This document shows positions 23,849 through 34,485 of a stretch of DNA of 64,000 nucleotides, in pieces. The notes below the pieces were generated by a model that did not search any database, had not been told where the DNA came from, and saw only the letters and a program-made list of their open reading frames with translations. Within the stretch, counting starts at the first letter, position 1, and each line of letters starts with the position of its first letter. Both the position numbers and the translations under genes were made by a program. The DNA is from Bos javanicus (Eukaryota > Chordata > Mammalia > Artiodactyla > Bovidae). Location: NCBI RefSeq assembly GCF_032452875.1, contig NC_083875.1, positions 71,136,178 through 71,200,177 on the forward strand. The letters run 5' to 3'.

Positions 23849-24829
23849 AATTCATTACGTGGATAATGTTGGTTTTCATTCCTGAGAAGAAAATTCTAGG
23901 TACCTAGCATCATTTTTTTTGGATAGAATGGTAAACCAGATGGAACCCCTGCCTTTGGGAGCTTCCAATCTCATTGGAAAGATGAGATGCATTATATGAA
24001 GGGGTGGCTAATTACTTCATATGAAGTTATATAAAGAGTATGAAAAGTATGAAACTGGATTGGATAAGCCCACCTTCCAAATTATAACCTTCATGATAAA
24101 GCAAGATTATCAGGAACCAAAACACTAGATACACAACATCAACTCTGTAACCATCTCTTCTGGTTATCCCAAATAAAACAGCAGCATTTGAAGACTGTCA
24201 ACCAGAAGTGGTCTCAAAGCTGCCAGCTGAGAGAAGGCTGGAAATCCTTTTCCACACTGTCATGCAGGTTTGGACCAGTTCCCAGCATCTCAGTGCGCTC
24301 TCAGAGCATATGAGAAAGAGTAGGGCAGAGTGAGTCATGGGAGGAAAATGTAAAGACCACAGTCTGGGGAGAACTTCCTCTGAAGCCCAAATAGGGCAAT
24401 TTCAAGAATCAACTCTCTTCTGCATTAGTCTGAGGCCGGCTGGAAACTACAGCACAGAAAAGGCTCCTTGTCCTGGATTCATGGACGATCCCGTAGTGCC
24501 TTGGGGGTAACATCCAGCACATTCCTTGAGGAAGGAGTCTTGGCTGCCTCTTCCTCCTACCCTAAGCCCCACATAGTGGAGAGCATTAAATGCTTGTTCA
24601 TTCTATTCTTTGGCTGGAGCACTTGTAAAAAAGATAAATCTGAAATTTAGCCATAAATTTAGAAGAAGGGTCACAAGCCCTTTTGCCATTCCCAAATGTT
24701 GACTTGGGCTGGCAGCATCAGAATCCTCTGAGAGAGTTAAAAAAATTAGCTGTTCTCTTAGTGGGAGACCCTCACTCAGGAGGTCTGATGCATTTTAAAA
24801 GTGATTCTGATCCCCTGCTAGTTAGGGGA

Positions 24830-25385
24830 CAACTGTCCTGTGACAGCCAGCCTCCAATATGACCCCCAGTGACCACTACTTTCTGGAGTCATATCTTTGG
24901 GTAATCTCCACCCACAAGGCGTACTGTTGATGTGAATGACCAATAAAATACAGCGGAAATGATGGACCATCACTTCTGAGAGGACGTTAGGAAAGACATG
25001 GCTTCCATGTTTTGTTCCCTCTCTCTCTTTCTCTTTTGAGTCATTCACTCTAAAGAAAGACAACCACCATATCTTAAGGATGTTCAAGGAGCCTATAGGG
25101 CGATTGTATGGAGAGGACCAGAGGGCTCCAGCTGACAGCCAGAAGGAAGCTAAGGCCTGCCAACAACCACAGTAGTCAACTTGGGAGAAGAGTCCCCAGT
25201 CCTAGTTGACAACGTGACTGCAAGTTCACGAGATGTTCTGAGAAAAATCAACTGGCTGACCACTCCTGGCTTCCTGATCCTTAGAAACTACTTGAGACAA
25301 TCCAAGTTTGTTGTCTGAAGCTGCAAAATATAAGGGGCAGGGAGGTAATTTGTTACACTGCAGTTGCTAGCTGATACATTTTCCT
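24830..25385 (+). mobile_element. MLT1/MST-like LTR (ERVL-MaLR)
   Basis: Follows the MaLR LTR pattern over its whole length: agccagcctccaatatgacc near the start, cagcggaaatgatggaccat, the ctctctctcttt block, caaggagcctatagggcgat, and the end ggtaatttgttacactgcag. Sense is opposite to LOXL2. Confidence 0.75.
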
Positions 25386-25389
25386 AGCC

Positions 25390-25620
25390 CAAAGGGCAAG
25401 CTCCTGAACATAGCTGAGTCTTCTCATGGCCTCCTTTCTACCCTCATTTCACACTATTTCCAGATTCAGGATCTACAGTCTTGAGTGGTATTGACCTGCT
25501 TATGCCCAGTTAACAGAGAACTCTATACCTCTGTGTCTTTGTCTAAGCTGTTCTCTGCTTCTGATGGCATCCCCTTCTTCAGAAATGCTTCCTCAACTGC
25601 CCGGGCACCAAATGATGAGT
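25390..25620 (+). mobile_element. L2-like remnant
   Basis: Phrases such as cctctgtgtctttgtctaag and cttcttcagaaatgcttcct recall the L2 3' region. Weakly supported. Confidence 0.4.
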
Positions 25621-25736
25621 TTAGGTCCCACCCCTCCAAGTGATCACACACACTTCTTAGAATCATAGGTGAAAAGTGAGTTAAATGGAAGAAGGGAAAC
25701 ATTCACATGAAAGAGTCATCAAGGGCACATGAACTT

Positions 25737-26219
25737 ATCAGAAAGAGAAACACCATATGATATCACCTATATGTGAAATGTAAAATATGACGCAAAGATG
25801 AATCTATCTCTGAAACAGAGAAACAGACTCACAGATTTGTGGTTGCCAAGGGAGGCAAGGGTGGGGGAGGGATGGAATGGGAGGCTGGGATTAGCAAATG
25901 CAAACTGTTACACTTGGGATGGATAAACAAAAGGCCACGCTGTGTAACACGGAGCCCAGCTTGGCACTCTGTGATGACCTAGAGAGTGGAATGGGGGGAG
26001 GGGAGGGAGTCTCAGAGGAAAGGAATATATGTACTTAATTGTAACTGATTCACATTGTTGTACGGCAGAAATCAACACAAAATTGCTTTTAATTTAATTT
26101 TAAAAATAAATAAAAATTTTAAAAAGATTCTATTACATAGACAGGGAATTATATTCAACATCCTGTGACAAACTATAATGGAAAAGAGTATGAAAAAGAA
26201 TATATATATGTGTGTGTGT

Positions 26220-26256
<37 letters not shown>

Positions 26257-26328
26257 ATCACTTTGCCATACAGCAGAAACTAACACAACACAGTAAGTCA
26301 ACTATGCTTCAGTTGAAGAAAAAATAAA
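25737..26328 (+). mobile_element. L1 3' ends abutting the LOXL2 exon 3 donor, antisense to the gene
   Basis: Two consecutive L1 3' segments. The first, to about 26125, contains acaccatatgatatcaccta and ends in an A-rich tail. The second, from about 26126, contains agggaattatattcaacatc and ends gttgaagaaaaaataaa. The unit is bounded by near-identical words gcacatgaactt (25725-25736) and gcacatgactt (26329-26339), a probable target-site duplication. The right copy overlaps the intron 3 donor. Confidence 0.75.
26200..26251 (+). repeat. (TA)n/(TG)n microsatellite in the L1 3' region
   Basis: About 50 bp of alternating TA, TG and TA repeats. It lies 91 bp from the exon 3 donor and is likely length-polymorphic. 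Confidence 0.9.
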
Positions 26329-26335
26329 GCACATG

Positions 26336-26341
26336 ACTTGC
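26336..26341 (-). other. LOXL2: GC-type splice donor of LOXL2 intron 3
   Basis: On the minus strand the junction reads GAG then GCAAGT, which matches the consensus of functional GC-AG introns (AG|GCAAGT) at every position. The partner acceptor at 8525 is a normal AG after a pyrimidine tract. Frame and homology both require this cut. Confidence 0.85.
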
Positions 26342-26517
26342 CTCTATGTTGTTGATCAGCGAATCGTCAAACTTGAACCCAGGAATTCTTTTCTCACTGC
26401 ACACCACACCCACATCTTCCGTGTGCTTGCAGTCGGTCACACCCCAGCCATTGGAGGAGCAGGCTGCAAGGGTCGCCTCGCTGCCGGTGCAGTAGACATT
26501 GTCCAACCAGATGGGCC
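26342..26517 (-). CDS. LOXL2: LOXL2 second coding exon (rest of codon 119 to residue 177; second half of SRCR1)
   Basis: A 176-nt exon. It starts with GG that completes Gly119 and then encodes PIWLDNVYCTG. It carries the C-terminal half of SRCR domain 1, including the cysteines in YCTG, LAAC, TDCKHTEDVGVVC, and the linker RIPGFKFDDSLINNIE. The acceptor is strong (pyrimidine-rich tract ending ttccttcag at 26518). The last codon is GAG and the intron then begins GCAAGT, so the donor is of the GC class. Using the nearest GT, four bases further on, would shift the frame and destroy the junction IE-NMNIQVED. Phase in is 1 and phase out is 0. The exon lies 11-13 bp from the 3' end of an antisense L1. 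Confidence 0.97.
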
Positions 26518-26794
26518 CTGAAGGAAGCAGAGAAGAGAGAAGCCAAGATCCACATCAGAGTAGGTCTGAGTCTTTGGGCTCAGTCTTTGGGCGCATTTGG
26601 ACACCGATTATGTACACAAAAACAGGAATTTTCCCTAATTTTGGCAGCTGTGTGGGGTCATCAATTGGTTTTCAGTGTGTTGAAATACTTCATACAGTTC
26701 AAGACCCTCCTGGATTCCCCTGGCAGAGGGATGTGATATAGGGATGTGGTGGATTGAAAATGATCGGAGTAGAAATCAGATTTAAACCCGAAGT

Positions 26795-26985
26795 AACATG
26801 GTATAATGGAAAGAACAGGGACTTTGGACCCTAAGCTGTTTGATACTAATTCTGGCTCAGCCACTCAGCTCTATAACCCTGGTCAAAGCTTCCTTTTCTC
26901 ATTGGTAAAGTGGGGATAATAATGACATTTAAATGGCAGGACCATGTGCAGATTAGAGATAGTACATGACACATGCCTCGTTTAT
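26795..26985 (+). repeat. MIR SINE
   Basis: Contains ttctggctcagccactcagc and ttctcattggtaaagtgggg in MIR order. Confidence 0.65.
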
Positions 26986-27018
26986 GGTTAGTCCAGAGTT
27001 ACTAAAAAAATGGTAATG

Positions 27019-27246
27019 ATGAATTTCCCTGGTGGTCCAGTAGTTGAGAATCTGTCTGCCAATGAAGGGACACTTGTTCAATTCCTGGTCTGGGAAGATC
27101 CCACAGGCCATGGGGCAACTAAGCCCATGCACCACAACTACTGAGCTGGCAAACCACAGCTAGAGAGTAGCCCCTACTCTCCACAACTAGAGAAAGCCCA
27201 TGGGCACCAAGGAAGGCCCAGAACAGCCAAAAATAAATATTTTTTA
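27019..27246 (+). repeat. CHR-type tRNA SINE
   Basis: Head gaatttccctggtggtccag, tail aaaaataaatattttttaaa, leading directly into a (GAT)n tract. Confidence 0.88.
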
Positions 27247-27251
27247 AAACA

Positions 27252-27276
27252 GTGATGATGATGATGATGATGATGA
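27252..27276 (+). repeat. (GAT)n trinucleotide repeat
   Basis: About eight GAT units following the SINE A-tail. Confidence 0.9.
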
Positions 27277-27726
27277 GGGTGATGGTATTAGTTATGCTCA
27301 CAGAAGGCAACTCACAATGTGAGGTCATCTCCCAGAACCCCAAATCCTGGTGCTTTCAGGTCTCTTCCTACTTCCTGATGTTTCCCATCCACTGATTCAG
27401 AGATGGTCCAGCAAGACTAACCCACAGAGCCTCCTCTTCATGCTTCAGAAGTCAGGTGAAGGCAGGGCTGGTTTGTAGCCAGGCAATCTGTCTGGGAGTC
27501 CCTGGTGGGTCTCTGCTCACCTCCTGTGCATATTTACCTGACTTATAGCAAGTAGGGAATTCCAAGTGCAAAATGCTAGAGGGTTAACCACAATGAGACA
27601 CAATCTCACACCCACTAGGATGGCTACTACCAAAACAAAAACTAAAACAGAAAATAACAAGTGTTGGCAAGGATGTGGAGAAATTGGAACCCTTGTGAAC
27701 TGTTGGCAGAAATGTAACATTGCAAC

Positions 27727-28558
27727 AGAGGAGCTCACGTTCTTTACATGTTGGTGCAGAAAGAATTCAGTGAGAGGCAAAACGATAGGTAAGAGATAGA
27801 TTTAAAAATATAGGATGCTGGAACTTCTTTGGTGATCCAGTGGTTAAGACTCCACCTCCCACTGCAGGGGGCACAGGTTTGATCCCTGGGTTGGGGACTA
27901 AGATCCAGCATGCTGGACTGTGTGCCTGCCCCCTTCAAAAAAAAAAAAACCAAAAAGCTAATATCAAATGCTTGTGAGAGATACAAGCAGGCAGGCAAGG
28001 GAGCAATGCCCCAAGAGCTGGATAGGCTACATTTTTATAGTCAAAGGAAAAACGGGGAGGGGAGAAGACCACATTCTTCCTCATTCTTGAGTAGATGTCA
28101 GGCTTCTATCATCAGCTCCTCTTCCACATCAAGTGGGGGAGATTTTTGTCTCGTTGTGGCCCAACCGGCCCAATCTGTCATGGTACTATGTTAATTAGCT
28201 AAAAGCTAGTAGCATAAGCTAAAATATGGTAAGCCATGTCAGGTTTCAGTATAATGAGGGTCTTCTACTTCAGAATGTCTTCTTTCTCCTGTATTGTTGT
28301 TTTCAGTGTGCACAGAGGAGCATGACCTAGGGATCATTAACTTATTGACCCCAATGGCAGGATGCAGGTGTTATTTTTCTGCCATTGTTTTATTGTCTTG
28401 AGGGCTGGCTCACGCTTCTATTGCACGGTTTTGTTGCTAAGCAAATCTGCTTTCTTGAGTGATCATTCACTTACAGGGGTCTTCCAAAGTTCCCTCTCTA
28501 TCTATGAGCTCTTAGTGAGATTTTTAAACTATTTGATTATCTTACTTTATCCCTATCA
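27727..28558 (+). mobile_element. LTR-like insert (probable solo LTR) within the L1
   Basis: About 830 bp including an inner SINE. It interrupts an L1 whose two halves are contiguous in the family pattern. The text (gcagaaagaattcagtgaga, and a CA/TG-rich 3' half) has the look of a ruminant endogenous-retrovirus LTR, but terminal TG...CA and target duplications could not be fixed. No retroviral coding sequence is present. Confidence 0.5.
27823..27955 (+). repeat. CHR-type tRNA SINE inside the LTR-like insert
   Basis: Head gaacttctttggtgatccag and a 13-A tail at 27938-27950. Confidence 0.85.
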
Positions 28559-29308
28559 GAATGATGCAGCCCCTATAAGAACACAGGGTGGTTCCTCGAA
28601 TTAAAAATAGAATTACCATATATCTAGCAATTCCCACTTCTGGGAATATATATATTCAAAAGAATTGATAGCAAGGTGGCAAAGAGATATCTGCACACCC
28701 ATGTACATCACAGCACTTTTCACAATAGCCCAGATGTAGAAGCAACCTAAGCGTCCGCTGACAAACTGTAGTCTACATGTACACGGGAATATTACTCGGC
28801 CTTCAAAAGGAAAGGCATTCTGTCACTCGCGACAACATGGGTGAACCTTGAAGTCCTTATATTAGGTGAAATAAATCAGTCGGGAAAAGGCAAATACTGT
28901 ATGATTCCATATATATAAGGTACTGAGAGTAGTCAAAATCACAGAGACAGAGTGTAGAATGGAGTTTACCACGGGCTGGGTTAGGGGAGTTGAGGAGTGG
29001 TTATTTAATGGGTATAGAGTTTTAATTCTGCAAGATGAAAAGTGGGTCCACAACACTGTGAATGTACTTAACAGTACTGCACTGTACCCTGAAAAATGGT
29101 TAAGATGGCACATTTTATGTTATATGTACTTTACCACCATTAAAATTTAAAAAAAATTTTAAGTGCTAGAGTGGTTTCAAGTAGTGATTTTTATAAGCAT
29201 CACTACACAAAGAAAGAAAACAGAGTCAAAACTCTCCTTTTTCTCATGACTCCAGAAGGACTCTACAGTAGAGTGGAGTCAGAAAACCTAGGTTCAAATT
29301 CTCTCTGC

Positions 29309-29437
29309 ATCAGGACTTCCCTGGTAGTTCAAAGGTTGACTCTGCACTTCCAGTGAAGAGGGCATGGGTTCCATTCCTGGTCAGGATATAAACACCCCAC
29401 ATGCCATGTGGTACAGCCACAAAAACAAAACAAAAAA
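29309..29437 (+). repeat. CHR-type tRNA SINE, short form, with 14-bp target-site duplication
   Basis: Flanked by caaattctctctgc at 29295-29308 and 29438-29451. The tail is (aaaac)n. Confidence 0.92.
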
Positions 29438-30238
29438 CAAATTCTCTCTGCCTCTGGCATGGTTACCATGTGACTAGGTCAACTACTTCACCAAGCCCAT
29501 TCCTCAAGTGAAAACAATGATACTAACAAACAGGTCACCATGGAGATTCAATTAGATTATGAATGTGCCTAGTATGTGTTCACCTTCCCTTTCTCCTTCC
29601 TCCTCCCAGTAAGTCAGAAAACAAGGAATTCTGCTGCTTCCTCGCTGCAATGAAAAAGCAGACAAAAACACTCCCATTGTAAAGATGAGAAAACCAAAGA
29701 AAATCTGAGGTTCTTCAAGGTCAGCGGGAACCTCGGGTCAGCCTCTGGACTTCGAGGCCCCAGATGAAATGCGTCTGCTATGACAGATGGCAGCTCAGGG
29801 CTCAAACGAGAGAACCTCAGATGCATTGAAGGGAAACAAAAGGCTTATTGAAAACATCTGGGCTCAGGTTTTCCAACTGGTTTCTCAATTTGGCTTCGTT
29901 TCCAAGCCATCAAGCTCCACTGAAACACATGCTCCCTAATCGATTGCTGTTTCAACAACAAACCAATGTTTGTCTTGCTAAGTACTAGCAACAGAAAAGA
30001 CCCTCCACGTTTGAAGCGGGGCCTCTTCTATGGAACAGTCTTCAGAAAAGCTGCTGAATGGACAGAGACGGTGAAAAGAAACAGAGCCCTTATTCCATCT
30101 GCAGACAGAGAAACCACCCTGACTAAGGGGATGGGAAATAGGACAACACTTAGCTAAAAGTACCAGCAGGAGCTGCAAAACAGATGCCCCAGGGCGTGTT
30201 TTATTTTTTGATAAGGAGCATTTGAAATTAGCACCCTG

Positions 30239-30434
30239 TTGGCTCAGAATGTAAAGAATCTGCCTGCAATGCAGGAGACCCAGGTTAGATTCCTGGGTCC
30301 AGAAGATCTCCTGGAGAAGAAAATGGCAACCCACTCCAGTATTCTTGCCTGGAGAATCCCATGGACAGACGAGCCTGGCGGACTACAGTCCATGGGGTTA
30401 CAAAGAGTCAACACAACTGAGTGACTTTCACTTT
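30239..30434 (+). repeat. Bov-tA SINE with perfect 20-bp target-site duplication
   Basis: Flanked by catttgaaattagcaccctg at 30219-30238 and 30435-30454. The first bases of the tRNA head are missing, so the SINE starts at ttggctcagaatg. Confidence 0.93.
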
Positions 30435-30826
30435 CATTTGAAATTAGCACCCTGGAGCATTAATGCTAACTATTACCCCAAAGAGCTGCTTTCTTAAGAA
30501 GCTTCAACTCATCCCCAGTAAGTCTACCTTCTACACAATCCCACCAGTTACCTTCTGAGATAGTGGGAATGTTCATTTCTATGTGCCCCAAGATGACATC
30601 ACCATGCCAGGTAAACTAATTTGGCCTAATTTCATGACCTTTTTTTCCCCGCTGTGTGCTCAATGCCTAACAACTAAATTGTTCTGATTCCGAAGCAACC
30701 AACTTCCAGTTTGCTGCTGGAATGCTCGGTGGTTTGGGAACAGTTCAGTACATGCCATCCGAGAGCTGCTAGGAAAGTGCCATAGGGACACAGATGGGGG
30801 CCAAACTTTGGACGTAAAATGCCAGT

Positions 30827-31078
30827 CGGGGACTTCCCTGGTGCTCCAGGGGTTAGGAATCTGCCCGCAATGCAGGGGATGTGGGTTCAATCCCTGATAG
30901 GAGAACTAAGGTCTCACACACTACAGGGCAACTGAGCCCGTGGGTCACAACTAATGAGCCCACATACCAAAACTAGAGAGTCTGTGTGCCGCAACAAAAG
31001 ACCTCTCATGATCCAACGAAGATTCTGTGTGTTGCAACTAAGACCCGATGCAGTCTAATTAATTAATTGATTATTTTT
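30827..31078 (+). repeat. CHR-type tRNA SINE with 11-bp target-site duplication
   Basis: Flanked by taaaatgccag on both sides (from about 30816 and 31079). The tail is an (aatt)n run then T-rich. Confidence 0.9.
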
Positions 31079-31703
31079 TTAAAATGCCAGATAATCAGAA
31101 GCAAAACTTCATTTTACTCCTTCCACTCATTTACCCTAAGAAGATGCTTCTCCTGATGAAAGGAGAAGAGATGTACCAACAAGTTAACAGATCATTTGGA
31201 GAGAAAAGATCATAAATATAATTCTATTTGAAGTCCAGCATTCCCCTGGCTGTCGGGGCAATGGAGATACTTCAAGCTAGGAGCTTCGGGGCCCCATTGC
31301 AGTCATCTGCTGGCTTCATCACTCTGATCTGAAGAATGATGCAGTGAGGGGGGGATTACATTAAACCTCAGATCTGAAGACTCACAAAGGAGAGCAAACA
31401 TCTGAGGTTCGGGAGGCTGCGATTCCATCCAGAGAGTGAGAAATGGGGCAGCTGTCCCCTCCAGAACTCTCTAAAGGCCCATGAGGTCTCTAAGCTCAGA
31501 GATGCTTTGGGAGAAAAGATCTATTGACAGGCTGGGCTGGAAACCTGGAATATCCCTGGTGCTCTCCCTGGCTTCATTACTACAGCCTGAACTTGAGAAG
31601 TTCACCTACAGTGTTTCTGATTCATCCAAAGAGCTGTCTAAACGCCATCAGAGCACATCCCAGGGCACAGGTCACTATGCCAAGTACTGCTTGCCAACTA
31701 TTT

Positions 31704-31824
31704 TCTGTTTCGTTTTGGCCACACTGCACAGCATGTGGGATCTTAGTTCCCCAACTAGAGATCAAATCGTACCCCCTGCATTGGAAGCACAAAGTCCCAA
31801 CCACTGGACTGCCATGGAAGTCCC
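31704..31824 (-). repeat. CHR-type tRNA SINE, short form
   Basis: From gttttggccacactgcacag to ggactgccatggaagtccc. Flanked by ttgccaactatttt / ttgccaactgtttt. Confidence 0.88.
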
Positions 31825-31866
31825 TTGCCAACTGTTTTTAATATTTTTCAAAATCAAACTGAATCA

Positions 31867-31902
31867 GCATTGGTGGTATAGTGGTGAGCAAAGCTGACTT
31901 CC
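31867..31902 (+). pseudogene. Retrotransposed 5' half of tRNA-Gly(UCC)
   Basis: These 36 nt follow the 5' half of eukaryotic tRNA-Gly(UCC) from its first base through the D arm (tggtggtatagtggtgagca) to the anticodon TCC, with about three substitutions. The 3' half of the tRNA is absent and there is no A-tail. A perfect 16-bp direct repeat, aaatcaaactgaatca, flanks it at 31851-31866 and 31903-31918. This is the structure of a tailless retropseudogene made from a tRNA half. It cannot encode a functional tRNA. Confidence 0.88.
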
Positions 31903-32329
31903 AAATCAAACTGAATCATGATTAATGAATATTGACTGAATGTTCACCATGCACCCAGTGTTAAAAATCCTAAACTGATGCTAATGAGATTCAAATATAT
32001 TTTACATCTAAAGGGTCTCTTGGGATAAACCAACTACCACTTTACATAGACAGGATAATGCTTAAAGTCCTAGAGACAGGACAGTTAAAAATTTTTTTAG
32101 CGTCTCTTTCTCCCTTCCTCTCTTTGATACCTATTCTTTCCTAAATCTTGATGGTCTCAATATCCCCAGAGAGGACCCTTCAGTACTCTTAGTTTGTCAC
32201 CTCCTCTCTCCAATGACTCTCCTCATCCTACATCATCTAGTATCCCATGGTCATAGCTTAGACTTTGAATTACAAACTATCTCACCCCTTCCCCAATCTC
32301 CATTTCAACGCCTCTAGTGTGTATCTGCG

Positions 32330-32580
32330 TCCATGAGCCCACCTTTCTAGCACACTCCTTCTACTACTGCAATCTCAGCTCACAATCTGTTGATCTTACC
32401 AGCTTTCCCCAGTCCTTCAGTGGCTTCCTGGAGTACCTTGTTACCTACCCAATTTGGACTCCATGGACCTTGATTTTAATCATTCCCTTGAAAATTCCCT
32501 CTACTCCTGTGAACTTTTCTCCATTCATCATCCTTGGATGGCAAAGTCTGAGCCATGCTAACTCACTTCTCTAGCTACCC
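32330..32580 (+). mobile_element. L2-like remnant
   Basis: Phrases such as cccagtccttcagtggcttc follow the L2 3' pattern. Weak. Confidence 0.4.
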
Positions 32581-32882
32581 CGTACCTGCTCCTGAGCAGG
32601 TGAGTGGGGGATGGGGGGAAAATCATGCCCATCTTACCTGATGACAGGTAAATTTTAAGTTTAGGTAGACAGAAAATAAAGATGTCACTAGAAAAACCCC
32701 AAAGGCATTGAAAAATATATGTTATAAAATAATCAGGCTTAGAGAGCCTGGAATAGAAAACATAAATCTGATGTTACCTCTAGATCACTCAGCAAGCAGA
32801 AAAAAAAGAGAGATGTGAAAGGCTAGAGAAGTTATCCAGGAGTTTTTGTAAAGAAGACAGGAAATGGGTTTTAAAAGCCTAG

Positions 32883-32947
32883 CACAACAGTCCATCGGGT
32901 CGAAAAAGAGTCAGACATGACTTAGCAACTAAACAGCAACAACAAAA
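32883..32947 (+). mobile_element. Very short BovB 3' tail
   Basis: About 65 bp: gtccatcgggtcgaaaaaga to aactaaacagcaacaacaaa. Confidence 0.8.
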
Positions 32948-33296
32948 AGATGCGAATACATCTTTGCTGCTTTTACTTGAATCACGGTAAGGAATGCAGA
33001 GTCAGCTTCAGAGAACAGTTTACACTAACTGCAGTCTCTTGATCCAGTTATCCCAAAAGGACATATTTAATGACACAGAAGTGAGACATGTATGAGATGA
33101 GATTTCCTCTCTCCTAGAATTTCTAGAATAATTGAAAGCCAGGGTTAGGAGGGACTAGAACAGTGATCAATTTCAGGGACTCCCAAACCTGGCTACATGT
33201 ACAAGCACATTCAAAAGTTACAGAGTCCAAGGCTCCATCTAGACCTTAACCCAGAATACGAGGGGTTAGCTCCCTGGAAGATTCTAATGCCATTAG

Positions 33297-33500
33297 CGTG
33301 GCTGGTGGCTCAGAAGATAAAGAATCTTCCTGCAAAGCAGGAGACCCAGGTTCGATCCCTGGGTCTGGAAGATCCCCTGGAGTAGGAAATGGCAACCCAT
33401 TCCAGTATTCTTGCCTGGAGAATTCCATGGACAGAGGAGCCTGGTGGGCCACGGTCCACAGGGTCACAAAGAGTCGGATACGAGTGATCAACTTTCACTT
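33297..33500 (+). repeat. Bov-tA SINE, head truncated
   Basis: Begins at gtggctggtggctcagaaga and ends in the caactttcacttttaa tail. Confidence 0.9.
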
Positions 33501-33639
33501 TTAATCAATTTATCCAACAAGAGTTTGGGGACCTCTGCTTGAGTCCAGCAGCCACGCTAACACCTGGGCAGCCGCTCAGCCAAGTGGACAAGGTGCTTTT
33601 CCTTTACTAACCTCCAGCTAGGAGGGGTCCTCTAGCTGG

Positions 33640-33768
33640 AGTTTTTATTTATTTTTTGGCTGCACCATGTAGCATGCAGGATATTAGTTCCCTGACCAGA
33701 GATGGAACCCATGCCCCCTGCATTGGGAGCATGAAGTCCTAACCACTGCATCACCAGGGAAGTCCCTG
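33640..33768 (-). repeat. CHR-type tRNA SINE, short form
   Basis: From ttatttattttttggctgca to tcaccagggaagtccc. The flanking word ctggag is repeated. Confidence 0.88.
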
Positions 33769-33784
33769 GAGATTTGATTTTATC

Positions 33785-34014
33785 TTTAATATTTATTTAT
33801 TTACTTGGTTGCATTGGGTCTTAGTTGAGGCACTCAGAATCTTCATTGCACTGTGTGAGATCTTTCATTGTGATGTGTGGGCTCAGTAGGTATAGGGCAT
33901 CGGCTTAGTTGCTTGGTGGTGTGTAGGATCTTAGTTCCCCAACCAGGGATCGAACCTGCATCCCTTGCATTGTATGGTGGATTCTTAACCACTGGACCAC
34001 TAGGGAAATCCCAA
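33785..34014 (-). repeat. CHR-type tRNA SINE, adjacent to another in the same orientation
   Basis: From atatttatttatttacttgg to ggaccactagggaaatccc, only about 15 bp after the previous copy. Confidence 0.88.
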
Positions 34015-34299
34015 GATTTTATTTTTAAATAATGCCCTTGGTCCTTATCTACTTCCCCACTTACAACCACAGACCATGACAGTTTCAAATGTTCTTAGAG
34101 AGCCTAACTTCCTAGTTATCCAAGAGGATAAGCATCTTCCTGTAAAGCATACAGTTAATTAGGTCAGTACAGGACAGAGCCCCAGGTTCTGGGCTCCACC
34201 ACCTGCCCTCCCTCAAAATGATCTCCCCCCAATTTTTTTCAGTGTATTGACTGAGCTTATCATGAGTGGAAAGAAGAAGCCAATCAAAGTGAAAAAGAC

Positions 34300-34485
34300 A
34301 CTTCCCTGGTGGTCCAGCGCCTAAGTAAGACTTCTGGCTCTCAGTGCAGGGGGACTGAGTTCAATCACTGGTCAGGGAACTAGATCCCACAAGCTACAAC
34401 TAAGAGTTCGAATGCCACCATCTAAAGATCCTGCATGCCGCAACCAAGACTGGCACAGGCAAATAAATAAATATTAAGAAAAAAA
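34300..34485 (+). repeat. CHR-type tRNA SINE
   Basis: Head acttccctggtggtccagcg, tail aaataaataaatattaag. Confidence 0.88.

Larger units (their letters stand above)
8525..26341 (-). other. LOXL2: LOXL2 intron 3 (about 17.8 kb, GC-AG)
   Basis: Spans SRCR1 to SRCR2. The longer stretches outside recognised repeats are 8530-9745, 10145-11455, 11690-13000, 14400-15310, 15610-15960, 16290-17040, 17280-17640, 18345-19080, 19270-19920, 21900-22290, 22940-23655 and 23850-24825. I see no exon-like coding segment in them; open frames there are short and unconserved in appearance. Confidence 0.85.
27585..29160 (+). mobile_element. L1 3' end split by an LTR-like insert
   Basis: The left part ends at atgtaacattgcaac (about 27725). 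The text resumes at atgatgcagcccctataaga (about 28560) exactly where the L1 pattern should continue. It then runs through ccacttctgggaatatatat and ggctgggttaggggagttga to an A-rich end near 29158. It is two halves of one L1 separated by about 0.83 kb. Confidence 0.85.

Noticed and set aside
26328..26341. A GT donor at 26336-26337 for exon 3, instead of the GC donor
   Set aside because: It would add four bases and shift the frame at the next exon, losing the conserved NIQVEDIRI segment.
31867..31938. A functional tRNA-Gly gene
   Set aside because: Only the first 36 bases match. The T arm and acceptor 3' strand are absent, replaced by the flanking direct repeat.
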